This document shows, one piece after another, positions 17,496 through 25,914 of a stretch of DNA of 64,000 nucleotides (the stretch's first letter is position 1; every line of letters begins with the position of its first letter). Source of the stretch: JBBQFI01 sp038237805. GTDB lineage: Bacteria > Verrucomicrobiota > Verrucomicrobiia > Chthoniobacterales > UBA10450. Location: NCBI GenBank assembly GCA_038237805.1, contig JBBRYI010000014.1:25069-89068 (forward strand), read 5' to 3'. A program made the translations under genes and the position numbers. Under the pieces are notes generated by a model. It was not told the origin of the DNA, ran no database searches, and saw only the letters and a program-made list of their open reading frames with translations.

Positions 17496-18863
17496 TTAAA
17501 CCACCGGCGCGCCCACTGGTATCTCTTCAAAGACCAATTTCTTTCGCATCTCGCGCTGAAGCAGCAACAGATTGATCCCGGCCTGCAAAACCTGCGATGC
17601 GACGGAGAGATACCACAAGTGTCGGATCTGAAAACCCGCCTGCCGCGACAAGAGCACTGCCGGCAACGCGAACATAATCAGTCGTGTCATCGAGCTGAGC
17701 AGCGGCGGCAACGTGTTGCCAATTCCCTGGAAAATGCTCGAAGCAGTAAAGACGAGTCCCGCGGCCACGAAGTTGAACGACACAATGCGCAGGTAATCGC
17801 TGCCGAATGCGATCACGTGCGGATCATTCGAAAATCCGCGGATAAATATTGTCGGCACAAAATAAGAAATAACCGCCAGCACAAGCATCATCGCCGTCGC
17901 GAGCCCGAGCGTTGCATAGACTGTGTGTCGCACTCGATCCGCGCGCCCGCCTCCGAAGTTTTGTCCTACCACCGGCGCCGCCGCAAAGCTCAACGCCACC
18001 ACCGGCAGGAAGAGCGCCTGCATCACCCGCGCGCCGATTCCGAATCCCGCCTGCGCCGCCGGCCCGAAGCCGCGAATGATTCCGTAAACGATCATTATAT
18101 ATAAGAACGCGAGCGCGAACTCTGCTCCCGGCGGCAGACCGATACTCAACATTTTCCCCCACGTCTTGATTTGCGGACGTAAAAGCGGCAGCCGAAACCG
18201 CACATAATGATAATTCTTTTCGAAATAAATCAGCATCAGCACGTCCGCGATCAGGATGGATATGAAAGTCGCCAGCGCCGCGCCGAGCACGCCCATTCGC
18301 GGCCATGGTCCGATGCCGAAGATGAACAACGGCGCCAGCACGATGTTGAGCAACACACTCAACACCTGGAAACCCACCGCCGGTTTTATGATTCCGGTCG
18401 CACGCAACGTCGATCCCAGAGTCGTTAGGGGAAATTGCAAGAGCAGCGCCGGAATAAACCAGAGCAAATAAGTCTTCGCCAAAGTGGCCGTCGTCGTGTC
18501 CGCGCTTAACGCGTTGCAGTAGGGATTGCGGACCAGAAATCCGATCACACCCAGACCCAGGCCCGCCACGATTGACATCGTGAACGATTGATTGAAGACG
18601 AGCTCCGCTCGTGGCTGATCTTTCCTGCCGGCCGCGTGTGAGACCAGCGTCGTCGTTCCCACGCTCAGCATTTGCGTCATCGCGAGCACGATCATGGTCA
18701 GGTTCCCGGCCACACCTACGGCCGCGATCGCTTCCTTGCCGAGATGTCCCACCCAATAAAGATCGGCCAGCAAATAGAGCGTTTGCACCGCCATGCTCAC
18801 GGCCATGAACGCCGCCATGCTCAGCAAATGCCTAACGACAGATCCTTGTGTGAGGTCCTTCAT
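17496..18863 (-). CDS. MATE family multidrug/toxin efflux transporter
   Basis: 455 residues with 12 predicted helices. The start (LTQGSVVRHLLSMAAFMAVS), the YWVGHLGKEAIAAVGVAGN segment near residue 35 and the inner repeats with P(A/G)-rich helices match MATE exporters, which couple Na+ or H+ import to drug or metabolite export. The length is typical. It heads a likely operon with the cupin-like gene downstream. The 80 bp upstream contain the tail of a short repeat (AGAATGACAG). Confidence 0.92.
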   Translation of the reverse strand: MKDLTQGSVVRHLLSMAAFMAVSMAVQTLYLLADLYWVGHLGKEAIAAVGVAGNLTMIVLAMTQMLSVGTTTLVSHAAGRKDQPRAELVFNQSFTMSIVAGLGLGVIGFLVRNPYCNALSADTTTATLAKTYLLWFIPALLLQFPLTTLGSTLRATGIIKPAVGFQVLSVLLNIVLAPLFIFGIGPWPRMGVLGAALATFISILIADVLMLIYFEKNYHYVRFRLPLLRPQIKTWGKMLSIGLPPGAEFALAFLYIMIVYGIIRGFGPAAQAGFGIGARVMQALFLPVVALSFAAAPVVGQNFGGGRADRVRHTVYATLGLATAMMLVLAVISYFVPTIFIRGFSNDPHVIAFGSDYLRIVSFNFVAAGLVFTASSIFQGIGNTLPPLLSSMTRLIMFALPAVLLSRQAGFQIRHLWYLSVASQVLQAGINLLLLQREMRKKLVFEEIPVGAPVV

Positions 18864-18947
18864 GCGCGCCGCGTCAAATCTCGATCAGGAATGCAGGAAA
18901 GCAGGAAGAGGGAAAGGAATTTCTTCCGTTCTCAGAATGACAGCTAC

Positions 18948-19419
18948 TTATTCCGCTGCGCAAATTTCGCGGGCGAGCCGCCGGGCTTCTTCTTCGAGTG
19001 GTCCGATGGTAAAGGAGGCGGAGTTGAGACGCTCGCGGAGATATTGCTCAACAAAGGGCTCGAGATCACCGCAGCGTTCAAATTGGGCCACGTGGACGAG
19101 TTGATGCACGAGCAACTCACGGTCATCCCAGCAATCAGCGCGGATTATGATTCCGTGACCGATACCCGCGCCGCGCGTCGCGGTGGTGACGATGTTACTG
19201 TTGCGTGCGACCTGCGCGAGCCGCTCATCGTCAGGGCAGCGGAAGTCGTTCGACGACCAGCACTCTCACGCGAGAACAATCCTGGACGCCGGCGCGACGC
19301 GCATCCGCGGTGTGCTGTGACGCTAACGGAGCTCCGCGTGCGAGAATAATTTCTTCCTGTGTTTTGGCCCACCGACAAGCCAGCGGCAAAATTTGTTCGA
19401 ATGTCTTCTGATCGACCAT
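18948..19419 (-). pseudogene. HxxxH-containing conserved protein, frameshifted
   Basis: The ATG at 19419 opens MVDQKTFEQILPLACRWAKTQ and runs to VVERLPLP, where a stop comes at 19231-19233. Dropping one base near 19231-19236 continues smoothly as DDERLAQVARNSN, then GIIIRADCWDDRELLVHQLVHVAQFER and a Glu-rich end at 18948. The joined product is about 157 residues. The HQLVHVAQFE element looks like a zinc-protease-type HExxH whose Glu is Gln. Similar hypothetical proteins with ADCWxDRxLxVHELxHxAQ are known in Proteobacteria. A single extra base separates the halves, so error or recent inactivation are both possible. Confidence 0.65.
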
Positions 19420-19561
19420 GCGAGGGACGTGGGAATTTAAAGTGAGAAGCAAAAGAGCAAAAGGCGTGCGAAGGATTACTGGCATTCTTGACCGAAGGTC
19501 AATCAGCGTGGCGAGTTGTTGCTGGCGATTGCCGGCATTTTCCGTTTCAGCCAAGCCCCAT

Positions 19562-20266
19562 TCAGCGGTAGCAGAATAAACAAAGAAAATAAATCCAGCC
19601 GCTCGACGCAAGTTCTTTCATTGGCAGCGTCAGCGCCAGCACCAGAGACAACAACCCTACGCCAACTGGGATGCTCCAGCCGGAAATCTCCGCTTGCGTC
19701 AGCAGCCGTTCGCGTTCGTTCAATCGCAACGGCTCGCGCAATTGCCACGCACGGAGATTGAGCAACACAATTTCCAGCGCGATCGCCGCCGTCCCGATCG
19801 CGTAGATCGCGAAGAGCGCCCGCGCTTCTCCCTCCGTGTCCCCCGTGATTGCCTGGCCGAAGCGATGAGCGCTCACATAATAAAACATCGCTCCGAACAA
19901 CATCTTTAGCGGATAGACAAAGATCAGGATCGTAACCAGCATTGCCCAGCTGATCAGGACCGACACGCCATCTTCCAGGCCGTAACGCCGGCTCCACCGC
20001 CAATGCCCGCGCCAGAAACGAGCGAGCACTGCGATACTCGCCAGAAACGCGGGCACATTTTTGAAGGCTGCCAACAGCGTACCGATATTATCCGGCACCT
20101 GACCGCTCGCGATCACCAGCATCGTAATTGCGAAAGCAAATGCCGCATCGATGAACGTCTCCAATCGCGTCATGTCCATACCGCGCAGACGAAAACCGCG
20201 GAGACGCGGCAGTTCGTCCAAATTCTTAGGAAGCGCCGAAGCTATCTCTTCGTGACGTTCGGTCAT
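19562..20266 (-). CDS. TMEM175-type (DUF1211) potassium channel protein
   Basis: 234 residues from the ATG at 20266 (an ATG at 20287 is in frame). The first helix carries RLETFIDAAFAFAITMLVI, the TMEM175 signature in which bacterial channels have an FSD triplet; here it reads F-I-D. Five or six helices follow (LASIAVLARFWRGHWRW, VLISWAMLVTILIFVYPLK). Bacterial members form K+-conducting tetramers in the inner membrane. The C-terminus ends within low-complexity sequence. No neighbour explains its regulation. Confidence 0.82.
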   Translation of the reverse strand: MTERHEEIASALPKNLDELPRLRGFRLRGMDMTRLETFIDAAFAFAITMLVIASGQVPDNIGTLLAAFKNVPAFLASIAVLARFWRGHWRWSRRYGLEDGVSVLISWAMLVTILIFVYPLKMLFGAMFYYVSAHRFGQAITGDTEGEARALFAIYAIGTAAIALEIVLLNLRAWQLREPLRLNERERLLTQAEISGWSIPVGVGLLSLVLALTLPMKELASSGWIYFLCLFCYR

Positions 20267-20429
20267 GTTCTGTCCGTGATGCCACAAGTACTCTCCTTAT
20301 GGCAACTCGATTGATGCCGCGAGGTTCGACACGATTTGCCAACGCAAGGCACTCATCAATTTGCCAAGTCGATGCTTTAGCGAGACGCAAAAGAGCAGGC
20401 AGGTACTCCGTATGCTGGTAGACTGTGTT

Positions 20430-20636
20430 ATGCCGACTTACATATACGAAACGACCGACCCTACCAAACCGGTCCGCAACTTCGAGGTTAAGCAGAGCGT
20501 TCATGACGACCCGCTCTGCGCTGATCCCGAGACGGGCGAGGCAGCGCGTCGCATAATCTCGGCAGGCTACAGCATTCTTATTCCTGGGAAATCACATGGT
20601 CCTTGCGTCGGCTCTGCCGGCTCGCATTCGGAGTAA
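20430..20636 (+). CDS. FmdB-like small protein without zinc cysteines
   Basis: 68 residues beginning MPTYIYETTDPTKPVRNFEV. The start, the spacing to DPETGEAARRIISAGYSIL and the length resemble the FmdB/regulatory zinc-ribbon family as found in Planctomycetes and Verrucomicrobiota, in which the CxxC pairs are lost; only two Cys remain (in DPLCADP and HGPCVG). Function unknown. The start ATG at 20430 is preferred to the longer frame from 20361 because family members begin with MPTY. It is divergent from the TMEM175 gene. Confidence 0.65.
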   Translation: MPTYIYETTDPTKPVRNFEVKQSVHDDPLCADPETGEAARRIISAGYSILIPGKSHGPCVGSAGSHSE

Positions 20637-20685
20637 CCTAACCGTGGTCTGTGATCTCGCCTCTTAGCTCTCCGCTTCTTCGAGA

Positions 20686-21330
20686 CTACGCCGCCACGCG
20701 CTCGCGCCCGCAAACGCGTTCGATAACGCACAGGCTCGCAAGGGCGATCGCCAAAAGTAAAACGGTCGAGCCGCCGTCAGGCACCGCGGAATAAGCCGTA
20801 AGTCGAAACGCCCGCTCATTCGATTCAAAAAGCGGATTCCAAGTCGAATCGTCAGTCGAAGTGTCGAGGTTCCCAGGGGAGAACGAGTAATTCCACACGT
20901 CGGCGGACGTGCCGGCCGCCGCGGGCTTGAGCACCAGCCAGTAGGAGGTCCCCATTGTTACGGAGACAGACCCCGCCACCGTAAAGCTAACGATGCTGTT
21001 GTTGCTGGAACCGAACTGCGCGCTGGGAATAACCGACCCGAGAAGAATTTGGTTTGCGTTATCGGGAGCCCCGCCCACATCGCTGTAAAGAAATACGTTC
21101 AATGCCGCAGGAACATTGCGAAAACTCACACCGAGCTCCACCGTGGCGAGATTGCCGCTCACGCCGGCCACAAATCCAGCAGCGACTTCGTAGTTAAACG
21201 GACCGCCGACATCGGGCCCCCCGGATTGTTGGTAGGTGTTTCCCGGTCCGAAGTCATCATATACAATGCTATTGCCGAACGCCGCGCCCGCCGCGACTAG
21301 AAAGCTAAGGAGTAATGCAAGTGTTTTCAT
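20686..21330 (-). CDS. exported protein with VPDSG-type sorting tail
   Basis: 214 residues: a signal peptide (LALLLSFLVAAGAAFG), a beta-rich domain of the choice-of-anchor R kind (VYDDFGPGNTYQQSGG near the start), and a C-terminal VPDGGST motif followed by a hydrophobic helix (VLLLAIALASLCVI) and arginines. The VPDSG-CTERM signal is typical of Verrucomicrobiota and directs surface anchoring by an exosortase/archaeosortase-like enzyme that is not in this window. Together with the broken PEP-CTERM gene at 12.7 kb it shows that the host has such a sorting system. Confidence 0.83.
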   Translation of the reverse strand: MKTLALLLSFLVAAGAAFGNSIVYDDFGPGNTYQQSGGPDVGGPFNYEVAAGFVAGVSGNLATVELGVSFRNVPAALNVFLYSDVGGAPDNANQILLGSVIPSAQFGSSNNSIVSFTVAGSVSVTMGTSYWLVLKPAAAGTSADVWNYSFSPGNLDTSTDDSTWNPLFESNERAFRLTAYSAVPDGGSTVLLLAIALASLCVIERVCGRERVAA

Positions 21331-21416
21331 AGAGGCCCCTCGTCGACGACCCGTTTTAGGTTTAGCATCTGCAACGCCGAGAAATTAATTCGTTAGGGCC
21401 TACACCGCCTCCCGCG

Positions 21417-21484
21417 CTTTGCGTATTCGCGCGTTTTCTACTTCCTAATTTCGAATTTCTACTTTTCTTCTACCTTCTTCCCGC
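21417..21484. repeat. pyrimidine-rich intergenic tract (copy 1)
   Basis: A strongly pyrimidine-biased stretch on the + strand built of TTTCTA, TTCTAC and CTTCC words. Similar tracts lie at 23404-23452, 27110-27222 and 28081-28110, always immediately next to a gene start or end. Confidence 0.5.
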
Positions 21485-21485
21485 C

Positions 21486-22049
21486 ATGGCTTCCCGGAAA
21501 CGCTCACGCCACAAAAAAAAGTCTCAGCACGTATCCGACAACGCCGCCCGGACTCCACTGTCAACGGTCGTGGAAGTCCGCCACTCGTCTGTTCACGGAC
21601 GCGGCGTGTATGCGGCGCAATTCATTCCCAAAGGCGCGCGCATAATCGAGTACACCGGCAAACGAATGTCATGGAAAGAAGTACCCAATGATCGCGACGA
21701 TCCGCACACATTCATCTTCGGTCTCGACAACGGCCAGGTCATCAATCCTGAGATCGACGGGAACGAAGCCCGCTGGATCAACCATTCCTGCGATCCCAAC
21801 TGCGAAGCGGTCGGAGAAGACGGCGGCATTTTTATTTATGCTTTGCGAAGAATCCGGCCCGGCGAAGAACTCTTCTACGATTACGCCCTGCAACTCGACG
21901 AGCCGATTACCAAAAAACTAGAGAACGAACACCGATGTCATTGCGGTGCGTCCACCTGTCGCGGCACAATGCTCGAAGTAAAAAAGCGTAAACGCGCGCG
22001 CAAGCGGCAAGGGAGGGCGCGACCCCCGGTCGCCCCGCGTCACGTTTAG
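21486..22049 (+). CDS. SET-domain protein-lysine methyltransferase
   Basis: 187 residues. The SET core begins SSVHGRGVYAAQFIPKGARI (about residues 34-53). The S-adenosylmethionine-binding element is RWINHSCDPN (NHSCDPN at 99-105) and the catalytic tyrosine region is GEELFYDYAL (127-135). A post-SET zinc motif CHCGASTCRG (151-160) follows. Both tails are very basic (SRKRSRHKKK and KKRKRARKRQGRARP), suggesting nucleic-acid contact. Bacterial SET proteins methylate lysines on ribosomal, histone-like or host proteins; the target here is unknown. Confidence 0.93.
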   Translation: MASRKRSRHKKKSQHVSDNAARTPLSTVVEVRHSSVHGRGVYAAQFIPKGARIIEYTGKRMSWKEVPNDRDDPHTFIFGLDNGQVINPEIDGNEARWINHSCDPNCEAVGEDGGIFIYALRRIRPGEELFYDYALQLDEPITKKLENEHRCHCGASTCRGTMLEVKKRKRARKRQGRARPPVAPRHV

Positions 22050-22050
22050 C

Positions 22051-22088
22051 GTTAGCCTTCCAGGCTGACTCGGCCCTCAGGCATCCTA
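22051..22088. repeat. dispersed repeat C, copy 1
   Basis: Begins GTTAGCCTTCCAGGCTGACT and continues CGGCC-TCAGGCATCCT. The first part folds as AGCCT-TCC-AGGCT. Same element at 23278 and 24682. This copy ends early, lacking the second hairpin. It lies between the convergent SET and cupin genes. Confidence 0.85.
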
Positions 22089-22102
22089 AATCGCTAAATG
22101 AA

Positions 22103-22546
22103 TTACTTCGCCGGTATGAGGTCGAATTTCCCCGAGCCTTCCTGATAAAAGAGCGCCCCTTCACTCTTATCGCCGCCGCTCCAATGTTTATGGCCTGCTG
22201 GAATTCGAATGAATTCTCCCGGCCCTACTCGCTTGTCGCCCGCATCATCTTTATATAAGTAAGCGCCTTTGAGCACGACCAGCCACACATCGCTCGTGTG
22301 CGTGTGCATCCCCGCGTCATATCCCGGCGGGAATTTCGTGAACGTCCCGTGTCGCCCTTTTTCAGGATCGCCCCACAACACCGCCATCGACACCCCAGGC
22401 GTTTTTTCCGTGTATGTCGCCGTCTCCGAGGAGACGTAAGTTACTTCCTTGCTCTTAGCCGACTCGGCTTTCTCTTTCGCGACTCCCGTCGACAGCGCAA
22501 ATGCGATCGCGCCTACTACTCCGATTCCGATCAATAATTTTTTCAT
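22103..22546 (-). CDS. exported cupin-domain protein
   Basis: 147 residues from the ATG at 22546 (longer reading rejected because a good signal peptide, MKKLLIGIGVVGAIAFALSTGVA, starts here). The single cupin domain shows the histidine pair in AGMHTHTSDVWLVV and a later PAGHKHWSGG, giving a likely metal site. The family is diverse (dioxygenases, isomerases, sensors), so the reaction is unknown. A related exported cupin is encoded at 59346-59870. Confidence 0.83.
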   Translation of the reverse strand: MKKLLIGIGVVGAIAFALSTGVAKEKAESAKSKEVTYVSSETATYTEKTPGVSMAVLWGDPEKGRHGTFTKFPPGYDAGMHTHTSDVWLVVLKGAYLYKDDAGDKRVGPGEFIRIPAGHKHWSGGDKSEGALFYQEGSGKFDLIPAK

Positions 22547-22731
22547 ATTGTTTTGTTTGATATTATCCAATGCGTTCGTTGAGACCTTCTGATCTCTGAC
22601 TTTGGAGCCTGATGCCAATCGCTCACTCACTCAATGACGAACTCACTAATCGTTTAAATGAATAACGCTCGCTAAATCGTTAAATCGCTCAATGCATCCC
22701 GCCCGGCACGAGATCGGCTTGCAGTGCTGCG

Positions 22732-23265
22732 ATGAAAGCTCCCATTCCAGACAACGAGGCCGAACGCCTTCGCATCTTATATCAGTACGACATCCTCGAT
22801 TCGATCTCCGAGCGCGCGTTTGATGAACTGACCGAACTCGCTTCCAGCATCTGTGAAACACCCATCGCTTTGATCTCGCTCGTCGATGAAGACCGCCAAT
22901 GGTTCAAGTCCGCCGTCGGTTTGCAAGCGCGCGAGACTTCGCGCGATCTTTCCTTTTGCGCCCACGCCATATTGGATGACAAAGTGCTCGTCGTGCCCGA
23001 TGCGACGAAGGACAAACGTTTCGTCGACAACGCCCTCGTCACAGGCGAACCCAATATTCGTTTCTACGCCGGCGCACCGTTAATTACGTCTGAAGGACCT
23101 GCCCTCGGCTCGCTTTGCGTTATCGACCGGGTCCCGCACACATTCAGCGCAAAGCAGGAACGCGCCCTGGAAATTCTCGGCCGACAAGTTGTCACACAGC
23201 TCCGACTTCGTCGCGCTCTGGAAAACCTGGCTCGGCTTCAAACCGAAGCCGGCTCCCTTGCTTAG
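22732..23265 (+). CDS. GAF-domain signalling protein
   Basis: 177 residues, a single GAF domain. The N-terminus PIPDNEAERLRILYQYDILD and the region FCAHAILDDKVLVVPDATKD followed by GAPLITSEGPALGSLCVIDR are typical of GAF domains that precede histidine kinases or diguanylate cyclases. Here no output domain follows and the gene ends at 23265. It may bind a small ligand and act on a partner. The region upstream (22547-22731) has a run of TCGCTAAAT/ATCGTTAAA words and no gene. Confidence 0.86.
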   Translation: MKAPIPDNEAERLRILYQYDILDSISERAFDELTELASSICETPIALISLVDEDRQWFKSAVGLQARETSRDLSFCAHAILDDKVLVVPDATKDKRFVDNALVTGEPNIRFYAGAPLITSEGPALGSLCVIDRVPHTFSAKQERALEILGRQVVTQLRLRRALENLARLQTEAGSLA

Positions 23266-23277
23266 ACCCGCTTGGAG

Positions 23278-23321
23278 GTTAGCCTTCCAGGCTGACTCGG
23301 CCGTCGGACATCTTGCCTGAT
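23278..23321. repeat. dispersed repeat C, copy 2
   Basis: Starts GTTAGCCTTCCAGGCTGACT and ends with CATCTTGCCTGAT. The first hairpin is intact, the second (TCAGGCA/TGCCTGA in copy 3) is degenerate. It lies 12 bp after the stop of the GAF gene. Confidence 0.85.
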
Positions 23322-23361
23322 GTAACTCTGAACCAACATTTCTTCGGCAACCCTTGTGCAA

Positions 23362-23402
23362 ACAAAAAAAGCCGCCGAGGCATTTCTGCGCCCCGGCGGC
23401 TT
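23362..23402 (-). terminator. intrinsic terminator of the peptidoglycan-binding gene
   Basis: Read on the minus strand, a GC-rich stem (AAGCCGCCG against CGGCGGCTT, 23369-23377 and 23394-23402) closes on an imperfect loop and is followed by seven T. It lies about 50 bp after the stop of the minus-strand gene that ends at 23451. Confidence 0.75.
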
Positions 23403-23450
23403 CTCGAATTCTAATTTTCTACTTCCTACTTCAGACTTCCTACTTTCTTA

Positions 23451-24485
23451 TTATCCCATCCCGAGCGAATCGAGCGTCGGCTCGTCGATCACCGCTGTCG
23501 CGGTAAGTCCCTGATCGGCTTGGTAGCCGGCGACCGCCTCCCGCGTCAACGGCCCGAGCAATCCATCCACGTCACCCTTGTAGTAGCCCATCTCCTGTAG
23601 CGCGGATTGCACGTCCGCGATCACCCGGTCCGGCGGCTCCGCACGGTGACCGACATAAATCGGGGCATCATAGGCATAATACTCGGCCGAAGAATCGTAA
23701 CCCCATGCCGGATACCAGTAGCCGTTGTTCCAGTAGTAGTAACCGCCACCGACTTGCTCCACGCGATTGTAACGCGACCGATACCAGCCGCGATCGTGCC
23801 GTTCCGGATGATACGAGCGGAATGCCTCGTATTGCGCACCCTGCCACTGATCGCTTCCTTGAATCCGATAGTTTTGTTGGAACGTAACCGCCGGAACCTG
23901 CTGTGGCTTTGGCTGCGCGCGGAAGTTCGCGTGCTCCGCCTTGATCTGCTGCACCTTCTCCGGAGCCGGTTTCTTCGCCGCGGCGGCCGTCTTTACCTGC
24001 GCCTTTTGCTGGCTCGAAACCGCTGGCGCTGCAGTCGCCGCTGCCGTCGGGGCCGGAGTAGCGGCTACCTTCGCGTTTGCGGCCGGCGCCTTCTCCCCTT
24101 TTTTGTGTTGTTCTGCATGCTGTTTCACCACCGGCGTTGCAGTGGCGGCTTGTTGACCGGAAACATTCGTTTCCGTTCGCGCAGCCTTCTCAGATTTCCG
24201 CGTCGCCTCCACCTTCTGCGCCTTTGCTGCAGCGCGGTCGTTCACCACTCCGCGCTCCTTGGCGACGGTCGCCTCCGGCTTCTGCACCTTTGCCGCTGCG
24301 CGCTCCTTCACAATCGGGGCCTGAGGCTTCGCCACGTTTGCACCGGGTTTTGCTACAGCTCCGTGCGCTTTTGCCGGGGCTTCTTTCTTGTTTTTTGGTG
24401 TTGCCTGCTCGTCCGGCTGTTGCGCTATCGCAGCTCCAGCCAGCATGAGCGAACAGCCCATCAGTAAACTCGTGAATTTTCTCAT
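23451..24485 (-). CDS. exported peptidoglycan-binding-domain protein with Ala/Lys/Pro linker
   Basis: 344 residues from the ATG at 24485, where a good signal peptide (FTSLLMGCSLMLAGAAIA) begins; the longer frame to 24608 is rejected. Residues about 25-210 are a low-complexity Ala/Lys/Pro/Val linker. A Tyr/Trp-rich segment (YYYWNNGYWYPAWGYD) and a PG_binding_1 domain (VQSALQEMGYYKGDVDGLLG, then GPLTREAVAGYQ) follow. It probably binds the cell wall in the periplasm. A terminator follows the gene. Confidence 0.82.
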   Translation of the reverse strand: MRKFTSLLMGCSLMLAGAAIAQQPDEQATPKNKKEAPAKAHGAVAKPGANVAKPQAPIVKERAAAKVQKPEATVAKERGVVNDRAAAKAQKVEATRKSEKAARTETNVSGQQAATATPVVKQHAEQHKKGEKAPAANAKVAATPAPTAAATAAPAVSSQQKAQVKTAAAAKKPAPEKVQQIKAEHANFRAQPKPQQVPAVTFQQNYRIQGSDQWQGAQYEAFRSYHPERHDRGWYRSRYNRVEQVGGGYYYWNNGYWYPAWGYDSSAEYYAYDAPIYVGHRAEPPDRVIADVQSALQEMGYYKGDVDGLLGPLTREAVAGYQADQGLTATAVIDEPTLDSLGMG

Positions 24486-24681
24486 ATAGATATGTTTGGT
24501 CGTTAAATGTGTCGATCTATTCAACCGTCGCAGCGTTTTTCGGGCCGCGTGCTCGCGAACCTTTTCGAAGATCACGCCGCATCGATCGCCTAACGACAAT
24601 TCGTGCAATCAATCGCGTTTGGTTGCCTCAAGGTAGTGCGCGACCGCAATGCCGGTCCGGCTCGGACCGCCCCGAATGGAA

Positions 24682-24725
24682 GTTAGCCTTCCAGGCTGAC
24701 TCGGCCATCAGGCATCCTGCCTGAT
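24682..24725. repeat. dispersed repeat C, copy 3 (most complete)
   Basis: Carries both hairpins: AGCCT-TCC-AGGCT and TCAGGCA-TCC-TGCCTGA, separated by GACTCGGCCA. The complementary strand reads as the spurious peptide AESAWKAN, seen at all three copies. It lies between the peptidoglycan-binding gene and the Mrr-like gene. Confidence 0.88.
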
Positions 24726-24764
24726 TTCCCTTATGGTGGGGCGTGACCGCCGGTCGCGCCGAAA

Positions 24765-25589
24765 TTAGACAGCCCGCGTGCCGCGACACTTTGGAAAATG
24801 GAGCGACTGGGGCGAGCGACATGTCCGGTTAAGCCACACAGGTAGTGGTCGAACATTGTGGGAAACAATTGAGATACAATTCGAGCACCCCCAAAACCGT
24901 CCGCCAATGTTTGGACCGCGCTTCGCTTCGCGCACAACCATTTCGGCGCCGCAAAGCGGGCAGTCAGGCGCAAGATGATCTCGTTCTCGAGACACTGTGA
25001 CATTACCGGACATCTGAACACTTCGAATCAGCTGACACACATCGTTCGCATTGATCAGCTCGATTGGCTTTCCTTTCGCGAATGCGATTGCATGTGGTGT
25101 AAAGCTGGTTGTAGCGACAAGCTTCGCTGAAGTCGCGTTACGATCGTGAAGAATGCCATATAGTTCGCGCACAGTCTGAACAGGCACTGGTTTTCCGCTC
25201 CATCGTTTGCATTGCACGAGCGTGACACTGCCGTTCCGGCCGAGCACGAGATCCACGCCGCCATCGGCCCCACCGCCCAACGTCTCTTCAACTTTATAAC
25301 CTTGTCGCCGATACGCTTCGCCGAGCAAATCTTCGAATCGTTTCCAAGGCAATTGGTGCAGCGACTCCAAACTCGTTTGCTGTTCGAGCATCGCGCGAGT
25401 TTTCCACGATCGCATTGCGGAAATGACCGCAATCGCGAGCATAAACAGCGTAATTATCGGATGCATTCCGCGCATCGGATGCGGCAACAGTCCAGGCAGG
25501 AGAACAAACGCCAATCCTGCCAGAAAGAGGCTTACCCACCAGGGAAGCAAAACCAGATCATCGACAATGGAGGATTTCCGTCGCGCCAT
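24765..25589 (-). CDS. membrane-anchored Mrr-like restriction endonuclease with split zinc ribbon
   Basis: 274 residues. Two N-terminal membrane helices (PWWVSLFLAGLAFVLLPG and IITLFMLAIAVISAM) precede a PD-(D/E)xK nuclease domain of the Mrr_cat type: GGGADGGVDLVL and VTLVQCKRW supply Asp, Gln/Cys-Lys catalytic positions. A topoisomerase-type zinc ribbon follows (CPLCGAEM, then GGRFWGCSN). Its last Cys, in FPKCRGT, is separated by 27 extra residues, an apparent in-frame insertion. Such proteins cut modified or foreign DNA or act in stress signalling. It opens the defence island. Confidence 0.84.
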   Translation of the reverse strand: MARRKSSIVDDLVLLPWWVSLFLAGLAFVLLPGLLPHPMRGMHPIITLFMLAIAVISAMRSWKTRAMLEQQTSLESLHQLPWKRFEDLLGEAYRRQGYKVEETLGGGADGGVDLVLGRNGSVTLVQCKRWSGKPVPVQTVRELYGILHDRNATSAKLVATTSFTPHAIAFAKGKPIELINANDVCQLIRSVQMSGNVTVSRERDHLAPDCPLCGAEMVVREAKRGPNIGGRFWGCSNCISIVSHNVRPLPVWLNRTCRSPQSLHFPKCRGTRAV

Positions 25590-25914
25590 GCGCCAATGTC
25601 AGAGCATCTTTCGCGCAATTGTAATTAGGCAAACAGTTCGTTCCAATTCTTTTCGCTCCGACTTCCGACACCCACCGCGTGAGTCGTCAGGCTTTTACGC
25701 GGCATCCTTCATCCTTCTTAACTCCGCCTTCTCGTCTGCAATTCCGCAATCCGAGTTCCGCATTCCGAATTGCAAACTCCCTTGTCACTGGCTTCGTGCG
25801 CTGCTTTGCGTCAGAGCCATCAATTTCCAGTAGCTTCGAACTTGACCGTCTAAGATTACCCGCCATTATGTTCGCTCGAACGTTGGCGCTGTAGGTGCTA
25901 ATTTTCTCGTGTCG
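25590..25914. other. gene-free interval before the Panacea pair
   Basis: About 325 bp without a convincing gene. It holds pyrimidine-rich words and repeats of the TTCCGCA/ATTCCG kind (around 25738-25770). A long minus-strand frame that spans it (25687-26643) is a shadow of the Panacea gene. The promoter of the toxin-antitoxin pair is probably in the last 100 bp. Confidence 0.6.

Noticed and set aside
17824..18756. 310-residue minus-strand frame inside the MATE gene
   Set aside because: Same strand, another frame; Arg/Gly/Asp-rich composition, no domain; it is a shadow of the transporter.
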